64,000 nucleotides of DNA from Lachnospiraceae bacterium. Its GTDB lineage: Bacteria; Bacillota; Clostridia; Lachnospirales; Lachnospiraceae. Positions within the stretch are counted from its first letter, which is position 1; each line of letters starts with the position of its first letter. Under the pieces are notes generated by a model. The model was not told the DNA's origin. It worked only from the letters and a program-made list of their open reading frames with translations, and ran no database searches. Shown piece after piece: positions 1 through 7,628 of this stretch. The stretch spans positions 1-64,000 of the forward strand of contig JAGAJL010000018.1 in assembly GCA_017626095.1 (NCBI GenBank), given 5' to 3'. The translations under genes were made by a program, and so were the position numbers.

Positions 1-24
1 GACATTTCTTTAGCCTAAACTCGG

Positions 25-57
25 AGCATCCACCTTTGGAGTGGGTGCTTTCTGTTT
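25..57 (+). terminator. Rho-independent terminator of a gene left of the window
   Basis: The stem pairs 25-33 with 41-49 (one G-U pair) around a 7-base loop and is followed by a T-rich stretch on the plus strand. It would end plus-strand transcription entering from outside. It probably marks the boundary between upstream DNA and the mobile module. Confidence 0.55.
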
Positions 58-102
58 ACTTAGATATTATCATGTTATGTTTGACATTTCAAGAAGTTTC
101 GC

Positions 103-642
103 TCAATTTGGGTAAACTTTCACAGTAAGCCTGTCTGTTCCTTTTTTCACTACCATGCTATCATCAAGCAGGTGTTGCTTGATTTCTTCAATGTTCTCAT
201 TGATACGCTGCAAGCTGGTATTGTATTCTTCTTCAGAATAATCATCTTTTGAATTTATCATATTTTCCCTGATTTCCAAAGCTTTCATATAAGTGCAGAT
301 TTTTTTATTTATCATAGGATTCTTAAAGGACATTCTGACCGTAGCAGGCTTAAAGTTTCCGTCTTCATCTTTTTCTGCCTCGAATTTCATATCAATCTGA
401 TCGTCTAGCTTAAACAGTAAGGACAACACATCTGAAACAGTTTCTATATCAAAATCCATAAAAATATTGATACTGATGCCTAATGCATTTGCAATCTTTA
501 GTAACTGGTCTGGCTTAGGATTGCGAATACCATATTCATATTTCTTAATTGTAGCGGAGTTTATGCCGGACAGTTGTCCGAGCATTTCCTGCGATATTCC
601 ACGCATATTGCGAAAATATTTAATCTTTTCCCCAGTAGTCAT
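103..642 (-). CDS. XRE-family repressor of an integrative element
   Basis: A cI-like DNA-binding regulator of 179 residues. An HTH_XRE domain covers about residues 1-65 (KIKYFRNMRGISQEMLGQLS followed by the recognition helix). The C-terminal part is charged and alpha-helical and probably serves oligomerisation or sensing. The ATG at 642 is chosen because AAAGGAGCT lies just upstream; a longer reading frame back to 735 would run through the operators. The gene is divergent from an excisionase-integrase module, and palindromic operators lie between them, so it most likely represses excisionase and integrase and itself. This is the classic immunity layout of ICEs and temperate elements; the target assignment is inferred. 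Confidence 0.85.
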   Translation of the reverse strand: MTTGEKIKYFRNMRGISQEMLGQLSGINSATIKKYEYGIRNPKPDQLLKIANALGISINIFMDFDIETVSDVLSLLFKLDDQIDMKFEAEKDEDGNFKPATVRMSFKNPMINKKICTYMKALEIRENMINSKDDYSEEEYNTSLQRINENIEEIKQHLLDDSMVVKKGTDRLTVKVYPN

Positions 643-688
643 GAAAACAGCTCCTTTATGTTTTGATAAACCTATTCTATCACATCGG

Positions 689-782
689 GACACATTTGTG
701 TATAAAAATTCAATATAAATACTTGACAGACACAAATGTGTACTGATATAATACGAACAAATAAGGACACAAAAGTGTACCG
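689..782 (+). promoter_or_regulatory. Excisionase promoter with three repressor operators
   Basis: Three near-identical 12-base palindromes lie at 690-701 (ACACATTTGTGT), 730-741 (ACACAAATGTGT) and 767-778 (ACACAAAAGTGT). A strong promoter, TTGACA at 723-728 and TATAAT at 747-752 with an 18-base spacer, reads toward the excisionase. The middle operator sits inside the spacer, so a bound repressor would block RNA polymerase. The first site lies between the repressor start and this promoter and could serve autoregulation. Confidence 0.8.
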
Positions 783-809
783 AAATAAAAAAGGAAAGGA
801 GAACTCAAT

Positions 810-1001
810 ATGGAGAATACGATGAAAATGTATATTACAGCAGAAGAGGCAGCAGAGATTCTCGGTGTATCAAGAGGATATGCTTACAAAATCATTCGTG
901 GTCTTAATAATGAATTGAAAGAAAAAGGTTACCGAGTGATTTCAGGTAAAGTGCCTACAAAGTATTTCGAGGAAAAGTTTTATGGAATGGCAGTTAGTTA
1001 A
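810..1001 (+). CDS. xis: Excisionase / HTH (MerR-like) DNA-binding protein
   Basis: A 63-residue protein with an excisionase-type winged helix-turn-helix (TAEEAAEILGVSRGYAYKII, residues about 10-30) and a short basic C-terminus. In this family the protein binds and bends attachment-site DNA and directs the integrase toward excision. It has a good ribosome site (AAAGGAGAA) and follows the operator-controlled promoter. It ends just before the integrase gene, so the two are probably cotranscribed. The symbol reflects role, not a proven orthology. Confidence 0.8.
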   Translation: MENTMKMYITAEEAAEILGVSRGYAYKIIRGLNNELKEKGYRVISGKVPTKYFEEKFYGMAVS

Positions 1002-1021
1002 TGCAGAGAGGAGATGATGAT

Positions 1022-2083
1022 ATGCCAGCAACAAGAGATGGCAAGACGTGGCGTAGCCAGTTCTATTATGAGGACTGGCAGGGTGTACGTCATAAAAAGA
1101 ACAAAAGAGGCTTTAAGACAAAAGCAGAGGCAGAAGAGTGGGAGCGTAACTTCCGGCAACAGCAACAAAAGGATTTGGATATTAATTTTGAGAATTTTGT
1201 GGAAATCTATTTTGCTGACATGGAGAACCGATTGAGGGAAAGCACGATTAAGAACAAAAGATATGTGTTTGACCTTAAGGTTACACCATATTTCAAAAAG
1301 AAAAAGATGTGTGAGATTAAGACGGCTGATATTCGAGCTTGGCAGAATGAACTGATAAAACAAGGATATGCACAGACATATCTTAAAAGTATCAATAATC
1401 AGCTTGCTGCACTTTTCAATTATGCGGTCAGATATTATGACCTAAAAGATAATCCATGCAGAAAAGCAGGAAGTATTGGGAAGAGCAAAGCCGATGATAT
1501 GGAGTTCTGGACAAAACAGGAATTTAAGCAGTTTCTTCCGTCTATGGATAAGAAACCGGAGGCGAGAATGGCATTTATGCTTCTGTATTGGACAGGGATG
1601 CGTATAGGAGAATTACTGGCGCTTACCTATGAAGATATTGATTTGGAAAAGCGTATTATAAGCATTTCCAAATCATATCAAAGATTGGACGGAAAGGATA
1701 TAATTACCCCGCCTAAGACACCAAAGAGCAATCGTAAGATTAATATTCCACCATTTTTGGCAGAAGAGTTAAAAGAGTATTGTAGCCATTTATATGGGAT
1801 TATGGCAAATGAGAGAATGTTTCGTTTTACAAAGTCTTATATGGAACATGAAATAGTGCGTGGCATTAAGGAAACAGGGGTAAAGCGAATTCGTCTTCAC
1901 GATTTACGTCATAGTCATGCTTCCTTACTTGTGGAGCTAAGCTTTCAACCTTTGGCAATAGCGGAAAGGCTTGGGCATGAAAAGATAGAAACAACCTTAA
2001 ATACCTATTCACATTTATATCCGAATAAACAGGCAGAATTGGCGGATAGGTTAGAACTTGAAAATGAGGAGGATGTACAATGA
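1022..2083 (+). CDS. int: Tyrosine recombinase (integrase) of the element
   Basis: Site-specific integrase of 353 residues. The N-terminal part resembles an AP2-like arm-binding domain (about residues 1-45, KTWRSQFYYEDWQGVRHKKN), followed by a SAM-like core-binding domain and the phage_integrase catalytic domain. Catalytic residues are visible: Arg in TGMRIGEL (about 194), His and Arg in HDLRH (about 293-296), His in LGHE (about 319) and nucleophile Tyr in NTYSHLY (about 329). The start at 1022 is preferred because GAGGAG lies 8 bases upstream; an in-frame ATG at 1001 has no such site. The gene overlaps the next by four bases (ATGA). It looks intact and could still act on its att sites. Confidence 0.93.
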   Translation: MPATRDGKTWRSQFYYEDWQGVRHKKNKRGFKTKAEAEEWERNFRQQQQKDLDINFENFVEIYFADMENRLRESTIKNKRYVFDLKVTPYFKKKKMCEIKTADIRAWQNELIKQGYAQTYLKSINNQLAALFNYAVRYYDLKDNPCRKAGSIGKSKADDMEFWTKQEFKQFLPSMDKKPEARMAFMLLYWTGMRIGELLALTYEDIDLEKRIISISKSYQRLDGKDIITPPKTPKSNRKINIPPFLAEELKEYCSHLYGIMANERMFRFTKSYMEHEIVRGIKETGVKRIRLHDLRHSHASLLVELSFQPLAIAERLGHEKIETTLNTYSHLYPNKQAELADRLELENEEDVQ

Positions 2084-2469
2084 GTGGAGTACACAAATAT
2101 CCTACAATCAGCTTTCGTGTTTCACCAAGAGAACGGGAGATGATTGAGGCAAAGATACTTGCAAGCGGTATGCAGAAGAAAGATTATTTTGTTCGTTCCT
2201 GCATTTATAACAGAATATGTGTTGTAGGCAAGAAAGAGGTCATTTACCAACTAGTAGAGGAACTGCAGAATATGCAGACAAATATCTCTGAACTGGTAAA
2301 ACAACTGGAACAGCAGGATGTAACATTTACTGCTGATGGTTTGGAAGATATGCGAAATGACTGTATGGATATGTTGCAGGCAATTCTTTGGATGTTGGAC
2401 GGAGCGAAATATCTTTGGCAAGGGCAACAGACAGATAAAGAAAAAAGTCCTAACAGCGGCAACTGTTAG
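2080..2469 (+). CDS. MobC-like mobilisation / ribbon-helix-helix protein
   Basis: A 129-residue protein. Its N-terminus (TISFRVSPREREMIEAKILA) fits a ribbon-helix-helix DNA-binding fold like that of MobC relaxosome proteins, followed by a helical, coiled-coil-like segment rich in Gln and Leu. MobC proteins help a relaxase open the transfer origin. The gene is translationally coupled to the integrase. No relaxase gene is present in the window, so if this is MobC its partner has been lost or lies elsewhere. Assignment rests on pattern and context, not a search. Confidence 0.65.
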   Translation: MSGVHKYPTISFRVSPREREMIEAKILASGMQKKDYFVRSCIYNRICVVGKKEVIYQLVEELQNMQTNISELVKQLEQQDVTFTADGLEDMRNDCMDMLQAILWMLDGAKYLWQGQQTDKEKSPNSGNC

Positions 2470-2473
2470 GACT
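2446..2473 (-). terminator. Perfect 11-bp hairpin overlapping the MobC stop codon
   Basis: AGTCCTAACAG at 2446-2456 pairs perfectly with 2463-2473 around a 6-base loop. Read on the minus strand, the stem is followed by six T residues and more pyrimidines, so it is a good terminator for leftward transcription. On the plus strand it lacks a T run but spans the stop codon of the MobC-like gene and may protect the mRNA end. Confidence 0.6.
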
Positions 2474-2605
2474 TGTGACAACTTGAGAAACCTCTGTTAT
2501 CCATGCTTATTGAACTGCTAATGTTCAATAAGATATGTATTTACAATAAGAGTATAGCAGAGGTTCTTCTTTTGAGCGAATAATATTTTGGATTGGAGGA
2601 CTCTT

Positions 2606-2740
2606 ATGGAAGAACAAAAGACGGAACTAAAGATGATACGGATGTCAGAGATACAGTCACAGGAAGTTGAATGGTTATGGTATCCGTTAAAACAATTCAA
2701 AGCGGTGAAATTAATTATAAAGACATTCGTGAAATTATAG
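2606..2740 (+). pseudogene. 5' remnant of an element AAA-family ATPase (RepA/AAA_25-like)
   Basis: A ribosome site (GGATTGGAGGA) and ATG begin a frame whose first 27 residues, including IRMSEIQSQEVEWLWYP, look like the usual start of AAA-type ATPase genes that sit near the integrase in clostridial mobile elements. In intact homologues this continues into a Walker A P-loop. Here the similarity stops at about 2686 and the frame runs into unrelated sequence and a stop after 44 codons. The P-loop and everything downstream are missing. I read this as a deletion scar. The family assignment comes from memory of such N-termini. Confidence 0.65.
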
Positions 2741-3012
2741 AATATAATGAGAATGTCGATAATTATAATGTGGAGCAATTGTCTGCCAGAATATTATTTG
2801 ATTTAACAAGAAATACAGGATTCGAGGTCTCAAAGGGAAGTGTTGGCGAATGCTGGATTAAATCCTGTTGTGAATGGGAGGAAAGAATGCCGGATGACAT
2901 TTGCGGTCTTGATGTGAGTAGATTATCACTTAAAGAGAAAATGAAGCAAATTTGTGAGGGCACCAGTCTTTTGAGGCAATTTCAGAATATAGGTTTGGAG
3001 GTGGCATTGTGA
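2671..3012 (+). CDS. Unrecognised protein, first of a three-gene overlapping cluster
   Basis: A reading frame of up to 113 residues that I do not recognise. It is acidic, predicted mostly helical, and has two Cys pairs around the middle (ECWIKSCCEWEERMPDDICG). Its apparent start lies inside the truncated ATPase remnant, and the first few codons probably come from that gene. The real protein may therefore have lost its own N-terminus at the junction near 2686. It overlaps the following DUF4869 gene by four bases (GTGA), showing tight coupling. Confidence 0.5.
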   Translation: MVMVSVKTIQSGEINYKDIREIIEYNENVDNYNVEQLSARILFDLTRNTGFEVSKGSVGECWIKSCCEWEERMPDDICGLDVSRLSLKEKMKQICEGTSLLRQFQNIGLEVAL

Positions 3013-3452
3013 TAACGATTTTCAAAAATAAAAAAGATATTCCACAGGATATGGAATACGTAGAATTAAATGATATTTATTTCAATCAGAATACCGCACT
3101 CAAGCTTGATGATAAAGCGGAAGAGATAATAGAGACCGTAGATGGTGCAAAGCTAATAAGCAAATTCAAGATACGTTCAAAATTCAATGATATTGTATTG
3201 GATGTAGATAAATTATCTGCTGGCTGCAAGACCGTATTGAACGTGCTTTATAATCCGGATAAGGTGTTTTGTCTGAAGGAATGTGGAAATAATGCCTTAG
3301 AGATATTGTTTGGTTTAAATGCAGGAAATGTATATAGTGATTATGCGTTAATCCCTTTTGAGATGGATGCAGTAAACGTACAGACATCTTTGGGAAAAAA
3401 GATGATTTGTGATTATGAAGAATTAAAGGAGTGGTGGAGTTATGAAGAGTAA
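3009..3452 (+). CDS. DUF4869 domain-containing protein
   Basis: A 147-residue protein starting with GTG that overlaps its upstream neighbour. The features KLSAGCKTVLNVLYNPDKVF, ECGNNALEILF and the C-terminal DYEELKEWW match the pattern I know as DUF4869, a family common in Lachnospiraceae with no known function. No signal peptide or membrane segment is seen. It overlaps the next gene by 11 bases, so the three proteins are probably made in fixed proportion and may form a complex. Confidence 0.7.
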   Translation: MITIFKNKKDIPQDMEYVELNDIYFNQNTALKLDDKAEEIIETVDGAKLISKFKIRSKFNDIVLDVDKLSAGCKTVLNVLYNPDKVFCLKECGNNALEILFGLNAGNVYSDYALIPFEMDAVNVQTSLGKKMICDYEELKEWWSYEE

Positions 3453-3870
3453 GCCAATTGTAATGGAGCATTTTTCCACGGTTCATACTTCGTTTGTTTT
3501 GGATTTTAAATTTACAAGCAATATTACAATACTGACGGGAGATTCCGGAGCGGGGAAGACCGCATCCTTTTCTTTTATAAAAGAGTGTATGGCATTGAAT
3601 CCCGATATTATGTGTTTAAACTATCTGGATTATCAGAAGGATATTGAAAGTATTATAAAAGGTGCAAGTGGAAAACTGATTGTGATTGATAATGCGGATG
3701 TGTTATTGGATGATAGTGTAAGAAAGCATATTGCACTGGATGATAGGAACCAGTATTTGATTATTGGAAGAAATCCTAAGAATCTTTTTGCTACTAAAGA
3801 CAATCTGTTTGAACTTATCAGTGAGGTGAAGGGAGAGCAGACTGTATTGAGGATTAAGAGTTATTTGTAA
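3442..3870 (+). CDS. Small P-loop NTPase paired with DUF4869
   Basis: A compact 142-residue ATPase. A Walker A motif (GDSGAGKTA, about residues 33-41) and a Walker B-like strand ending in acidic residues (KLIVIDNADVLL, about 75-86) are clear. There is room for only a minimal P-loop core, with no lid or DNA-binding domain. The start lies within the end of the DUF4869 gene. It could be the energy-using subunit of a small complex with its two neighbours. Defence, regulation and a toxin-like role are all open. Confidence 0.7.
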   Translation: MKSKPIVMEHFSTVHTSFVLDFKFTSNITILTGDSGAGKTASFSFIKECMALNPDIMCLNYLDYQKDIESIIKGASGKLIVIDNADVLLDDSVRKHIALDDRNQYLIIGRNPKNLFATKDNLFELISEVKGEQTVLRIKSYL

Positions 3871-3880
3871 TGTGTGAGTC

Positions 3881-3943
3881 AACATCTTAACCATTATCAT
3901 GACCACATCCTAACCAAGTTGGTCATGATGTGGTTATGATGTT
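3881..3943. repeat. Long imperfect palindrome after the DUF4869 cluster
   Basis: Arms 3881-3905 and 3919-3943 are nearly perfect inverted copies (13 and 9 paired bases separated by a 3-versus-2 bulge) with a 13-base centre. No T run follows, so it is not a standard terminator. It could be a protein-binding or processing site, or a scar of transposition. Confidence 0.6.
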
Positions 3944-3964
3944 ACTACAAGGAAGAGTGATGAA

Positions 3965-4186
3965 ATGGATGAATATTCAAGAATTTTAATTGAGGAATAC
4001 TGTATGCGGACTGATTCTGCTAAAAGCAGACGTTTAGAGAAATTAGTTCGTAAGTCATATGATATAAATGCAGAGTATACAGACAGTGATGCTGCATTTA
4101 TAGAGAAGGCAATTGAACAGGAAGAAGATGACAGCTTGCGTGAAGCATTAGAGGATTTAAACGGCTTCATGTTTGGCTGGCAATAG
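3965..4186 (+). CDS. Small acidic hypothetical protein
   Basis: A 73-residue acidic, helical protein that I do not recognise. It has a reasonable ribosome site (AAGGAAG) a few bases before the ATG. The sequence contains no membrane segment, Cys pairs or catalytic motif. It lies between a long palindrome and a gene with its own promoter, so it may be transcribed from the upstream DUF4869 cluster or alone. Small antitoxins and anti-repressors look like this, but nothing in the sequence proves such a role. Confidence 0.5.
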   Translation: MDEYSRILIEEYCMRTDSAKSRRLEKLVRKSYDINAEYTDSDAAFIEKAIEQEEDDSLREALEDLNGFMFGWQ

Positions 4187-4233
4187 TTGCAATTTGGCAG
4201 ATAATTAAAAGAAGTATGCTTAAAAAGATTAGG

Positions 4234-4262
4234 TTGACACGAATATGGCTTAAGGGTATAGT
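4234..4262 (+). promoter_or_regulatory. Sigma-A type promoter of the pRiA4b ORF-3-like gene
   Basis: TTGACA at 4234-4239 and TATAGT at 4257-4262 are separated by 17 bases. The gene start, with GGAGGTG before it, lies about 20 bases downstream. Confidence 0.7.
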
Positions 4263-4283
4263 AGTGCTATCGGAGGTGTTCGT

Positions 4284-5864
4284 ATGGGAAATGTTACAGG
4301 TACACAGGTCGGGTCTGTTATAGCTTCATATGCAAAAAATAATTCGATTTTGGAAACTGCAAAAGATACTGGCATTTCAACCGTTAAGGTGCGTAAGATT
4401 CTGATAACGGAAGGATTATGGGAAAGTGATACCAGTTTGAAAATTGGAGACTTATTAAAACGTGGAATGACGACGGAAGAAATAGCGGATACATTGTATA
4501 TGTCAGTGAAAAATGTACAGGCATATATGCCCTATGAGAGAGGGGTATATGGTGGTGAAGAATTGTCAAAAGAAGCTATAAGATCTGATAAATATAGGAA
4601 CAGAATGCGTAAAGCGGCAGCTATGCAAGTGATAAAGTCAAAGGCAGAAAATTTGGCTTCGGAAAGGAAGGCTGAAATGCAAGAGAGTAAAATTATAGAA
4701 TTTAAGAAAGAAGATAAAAAAGACAAAGTACTGAAATTACACTTGGAATTAAACATGAAATATGTGGATGAAGAGGAGATGCAAATACTTAAAAAACATG
4801 GTGCTGTAAAAAGCGGAATATCTAGAGATATTCTTGTTCCTTCAGATATCACTTTACATGCCTTGAACTATGCTATTTTAAGAATGTTTGGATGGCAAAA
4901 TGGGCATCTGCATAATTTCAGCCTGCCGGAAAATGTGTTTAAGGAATTAACTGAAAATAAGTTTCTGACGTGGTCTGAAATGGCGGGAGTATATTTTAGA
5001 TTCCCTACAGAAAATTATGAGGATATCTATTGGGATGATGATTATAGGGAAGGGGAAAGCGTTAAGTCATGGATGAGAAGAAAGTATACAGGTCCCTATA
5101 GATATAAAGGTTATGGTGAGCATTATCTTATAAACCAGATGGAAGTAGAAAGAATGTTTGCCAGATGGGATGAAATAACTGTTCGCGAGTTTGATTTTCG
5201 AGCAGAAAAGCAACCGGAACCATATAATGTAAAATTAACAGAAGCAACGATAGATCAGGTGATGAATGCGTTTTGTGACGTGATGTGCGATGAGTTAGTT
5301 GAAAGATTGAAGCTGTCGGATGTTTTATGCCTGAAAAATAGTGAGGAAGTAGATTTTTCAGATATAAAGAAGGATGTAAAAAGAAAGTTATCAAATTGTA
5401 GAATACAGGATGCGATAGAGGAATATCATAGCAAGCGTTTCGGGAGCTTTAAGCAGGAACGGGAATTTTTGGATAGCCATAATATTCCGGTACTGCCGGT
5501 TACGAAACAATTAGTTTATCGCTATGATTATGGCGATGGTTGGGAAGTGTTGATTACTTGTGAAGATATATATGAAAAGGACATGGCAGGAGCATGGACT
5601 GGAGCAAATGGAGATGAGATAACTTTGTTTGCTGATAGCTTGGAAGAAATTGTTGCGAAGCATCGTCCGATTTGCATTGATAAGGATGGTATAGAGCTTG
5701 CGGATGACGTAGGTGGAATTGGTGGCTTCTGCAGAATGCTGAGAACCATATATGAAGCAGATATTTATAATGATGAAGATATGCAGGAGAGAGAAGAAAT
5801 GCTTGGTTGGGCCGAAATGATGGGATGGACAGGTAGAAGAATTAATCCAAAGCAGACTTTGTAA
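4284..5864 (+). CDS. HTH plus plasmid pRiA4b ORF-3-like domain protein
   Basis: A 526-residue protein. The first 75 residues look like a tandem helix-turn-helix (SILETAKDTGISTVKVRKIL and MTTEEIADTLYMSVKNVQAY). A basic, coiled region follows, then a pRiA4b ORF-3-like domain in two segments (about residues 148-240 with FGWQNGHLHNF, and about 405-500 with YRYDYGDGWEV). This domain is frequent in plasmids and integrative elements and its biochemical role is unknown. The split domain, with a roughly 165-residue insertion, and the added HTH suggest a DNA-linked function. It has its own promoter and GGAGG ribosome site. Confidence 0.8.
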   Translation: MGNVTGTQVGSVIASYAKNNSILETAKDTGISTVKVRKILITEGLWESDTSLKIGDLLKRGMTTEEIADTLYMSVKNVQAYMPYERGVYGGEELSKEAIRSDKYRNRMRKAAAMQVIKSKAENLASERKAEMQESKIIEFKKEDKKDKVLKLHLELNMKYVDEEEMQILKKHGAVKSGISRDILVPSDITLHALNYAILRMFGWQNGHLHNFSLPENVFKELTENKFLTWSEMAGVYFRFPTENYEDIYWDDDYREGESVKSWMRRKYTGPYRYKGYGEHYLINQMEVERMFARWDEITVREFDFRAEKQPEPYNVKLTEATIDQVMNAFCDVMCDELVERLKLSDVLCLKNSEEVDFSDIKKDVKRKLSNCRIQDAIEEYHSKRFGSFKQEREFLDSHNIPVLPVTKQLVYRYDYGDGWEVLITCEDIYEKDMAGAWTGANGDEITLFADSLEEIVAKHRPICIDKDGIELADDVGGIGGFCRMLRTIYEADIYNDEDMQEREEMLGWAEMMGWTGRRINPKQTL

Positions 5865-6534
5865 GAAGCCACCCGAACTTATCCTTTTTCATGGTACTAT
5901 CATTTCAATAAAACTACACCCGAAAGCCGGTGGAACAGGAAATGGATAATAAAATGGACATTACTATTTTTAGTACCGGAGCATTTGGCACTAAGATTTC
6001 ACTGTGGTATGTCCCTGTGGCGTTGCAGTATACAGTGGTACTATAAAAGCCATTTCAGTAAAGCTATTATAAGAATTTTTCATATACAGAAAATTCTTCT
6101 TGTAATTTGCTAAAACGGATTCTATAATAAAATCATGGTTGGAAAGTGACTTGGAACTCACTGTCTGCGGTAGTATCGGCAGGAACGCCAAAACAGGGGA
6201 AAACGAGTTGAAAAATTCATTTCCAGCCAGAGGAACCATTCACAGTGATGGAAAATTTATTCGATTTTTACCTCCAATAATACCAAAAATTTGGTACTAA
6301 AATGGTACTACAGTCGATAAGAACGAAAAATAATTGGAACAAAATATGCATATTTTCAATACAAATATGTATAGAAAACCAACGAAAAACAATATCACAC
6401 ACTTCAAACTTTGCGAGTTCGAATAATTTCAATTTAATATTGATTATTTTTATGGCAGGTAATCATTCGGGTTACCTGCCTGTTATCTATATATTCTTAT
6501 TATTCTGGTTCTTGAAACTCAGAGTTGTCAATTA
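5865..6534. other. Gene-poor stretch with decayed sequence
   Basis: I see no convincing gene here. A 34-codon frame at 5943-6047 has a weak ribosome site, and a roughly 60-codon open frame ending at 6300 has a natural-looking composition but no start; both may be relics. The sequence ggtacta or its complement recurs (about 5893, 5973, 6034, 6293, 6304), and a perfect 7-2-7 palindrome (taccaaa...tttggta) lies at 6281-6296. The area could be the worn end of an integrated element. Confidence 0.5.
6454..6488. terminator. Hairpin downstream of the second XRE gene
   Basis: GGCAGGTAA at 6454-6462 pairs perfectly with 6472-6480 around a 9-base loop. A weak T-rich tail lies on either side, so it may end the minus-strand XRE gene and act in both directions. 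Confidence 0.5.
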
Positions 6535-6885
6535 CTATTTTTCACCTAAGATTTTCTGAAAATATGCTAATAGTCTGTTTTTCATTTCTGTATCAGAATT
6601 CCTATATTGTTGAATTAAGAAAAATAACTCGGGCTCAGTCTCAGATTTTATTAGATAGCTATCTGGATTTGGATTGCTCGTTTTTCCGGTTAGATAAGCA
6701 GTTGATGTGGCAAGGACGTCTGCCATAATTTGAATGACATGAATGGATGGGGAACGTTCACCGGATTCATATCTCAAATAAGCAGGCTGTGATAATTGCA
6801 TACGTTTAGCAGCTTCCTGTTTGGTGATTCCAAGTTTTTTTCTGCAAGCAATAAGTCGATTACGATCAAGAGTGTTTGATTTCAT
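6535..6885 (-). CDS. XRE-family transcriptional regulator
   Basis: A 116-residue repressor-like protein. An HTH_XRE domain spans about residues 8-65 (LIACRKKLGITKQEAAKRMQ and the following recognition helix). The rest is a short helical tail. The ribosome site GGAGG lies 7 bases before the ATG. It is divergent from an unknown gene at 7009, with two palindromic operator candidates in between, so it very likely represses that gene and itself. It is a different regulator from the one at 103 and may belong to a second, nested element. Confidence 0.85.
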   Translation of the reverse strand: MKSNTLDRNRLIACRKKLGITKQEAAKRMQLSQPAYLRYESGERSPSIHVIQIMADVLATSTAYLTGKTSNPNPDSYLIKSETEPELFFLIQQYRNSDTEMKNRLLAYFQKILGEK

Positions 6886-6936
6886 TTGCAGTGCCTCCGA
6901 TTAAGATATTTATAAACGAATTGTATCACATTTTTG

Positions 6937-6985
6937 TTGAATATACCATTGGAATAGTGTAATATCATATATACCAAAGGTATAT
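6937..6985 (+). promoter_or_regulatory. Promoter and twin operators of the unknown gene at 7009
   Basis: A promoter candidate, TTGAAT at 6937-6942 and TAATAT at 6960-6965 with a 17-base spacer, is flanked by two related sites. One is a perfect palindrome ATATACC-AAA-GGTATAT at 6969-6985; the other is a half-matching copy at 6941-6957 starting with the same ATATACC. Start-to-start spacing is 28 bases. Binding by the divergent XRE protein would cover the promoter. Confidence 0.65.
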
Positions 6986-7008
6986 AAACGGAGAAAGAGG
7001 CGTATTTT

Positions 7009-7605
7009 ATGGGACTGGATCAAACTTTAAATTGTATAGGTGAGCCATCGAGGAGCCAGATTACAAGGCTTAAACATAAAGATTTGTCAGAGCTCAATTA
7101 CACGAACGGAATGAGTTATATATCGGAAGAAGATTATCATGATGGAAGGTATCAATATATACGCAAATACATGCTTCCTGAGGAAGTATACCTGAAAGAG
7201 ATAGATTGGATGTTGTTGAAATCTGACTGTGGAATGTCAGCTGATGCACATATTTGTGGTTTGGGACCCAATAGTATTAAGTTTGGAGAGACCGCAAATG
7301 CAGGAGATGTAAAGGAAATTCACATTAATGTATATGATGAAAGATATTGTAAACCGGTATTGAGTACACAGTATTTCTTTTTATGTGATGAAGTGTATGA
7401 ATGGAGAAATAATTATGCTATTCAGGAATTATTTGATACTGCATTTCCGAATGAATGGTGCGAGTACAAGAAGAAATATAGATCCTTAAACTGTGGATAT
7501 TATCCGGTAGTAGGCTTATTGAGTAATATGCAAAAGGCGGACTCTGATTTAGCGAAAAAATACCACGAAGGAATTGATAATATATTTTATAAAGGCTATT
7601 GGTGA
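7009..7605 (+). CDS. Unrecognised protein controlled by the XRE regulator
   Basis: A 198-residue soluble protein of unknown function. The opening MGLD followed by a polar segment is reminiscent of a group of phage and element proteins that start MGLDMYL, but this is a weak resemblance. It is rich in Tyr and Cys, with aromatic stretches such as TQYFFLCDEVYEWRNNY near residue 130. No membrane segment or known motif is seen. Its operator-controlled promoter suggests it is normally kept off, as expected for an element induction gene, an anti-repressor or a costly effector. Confidence 0.6.
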   Translation: MGLDQTLNCIGEPSRSQITRLKHKDLSELNYTNGMSYISEEDYHDGRYQYIRKYMLPEEVYLKEIDWMLLKSDCGMSADAHICGLGPNSIKFGETANAGDVKEIHINVYDERYCKPVLSTQYFFLCDEVYEWRNNYAIQELFDTAFPNEWCEYKKKYRSLNCGYYPVVGLLSNMQKADSDLAKKYHEGIDNIFYKGYW

Positions 7606-7628
7606 GATGAAAAAGAAACCAAAGTATG

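Noticed and set aside
5991..6239. 82-codon open frame on the minus strand
   Set aside because: No ribosome site and no recognisable composition; it lies in a worn stretch with competing frames.
6411..6426. GAGTTCGAAT resembles a tRNA T-arm and might mark an attachment site in a tRNA gene
   Set aside because: No acceptor stem, anticodon arm or CCA-side pairing is present around it, so it is not a tRNA end that I can support.
6302..6559. 85-codon frame on the plus strand running toward the XRE gene end
   Set aside because: Very AT-rich and low complexity, no ribosome site, and it contains the hairpin at 6454-6480.
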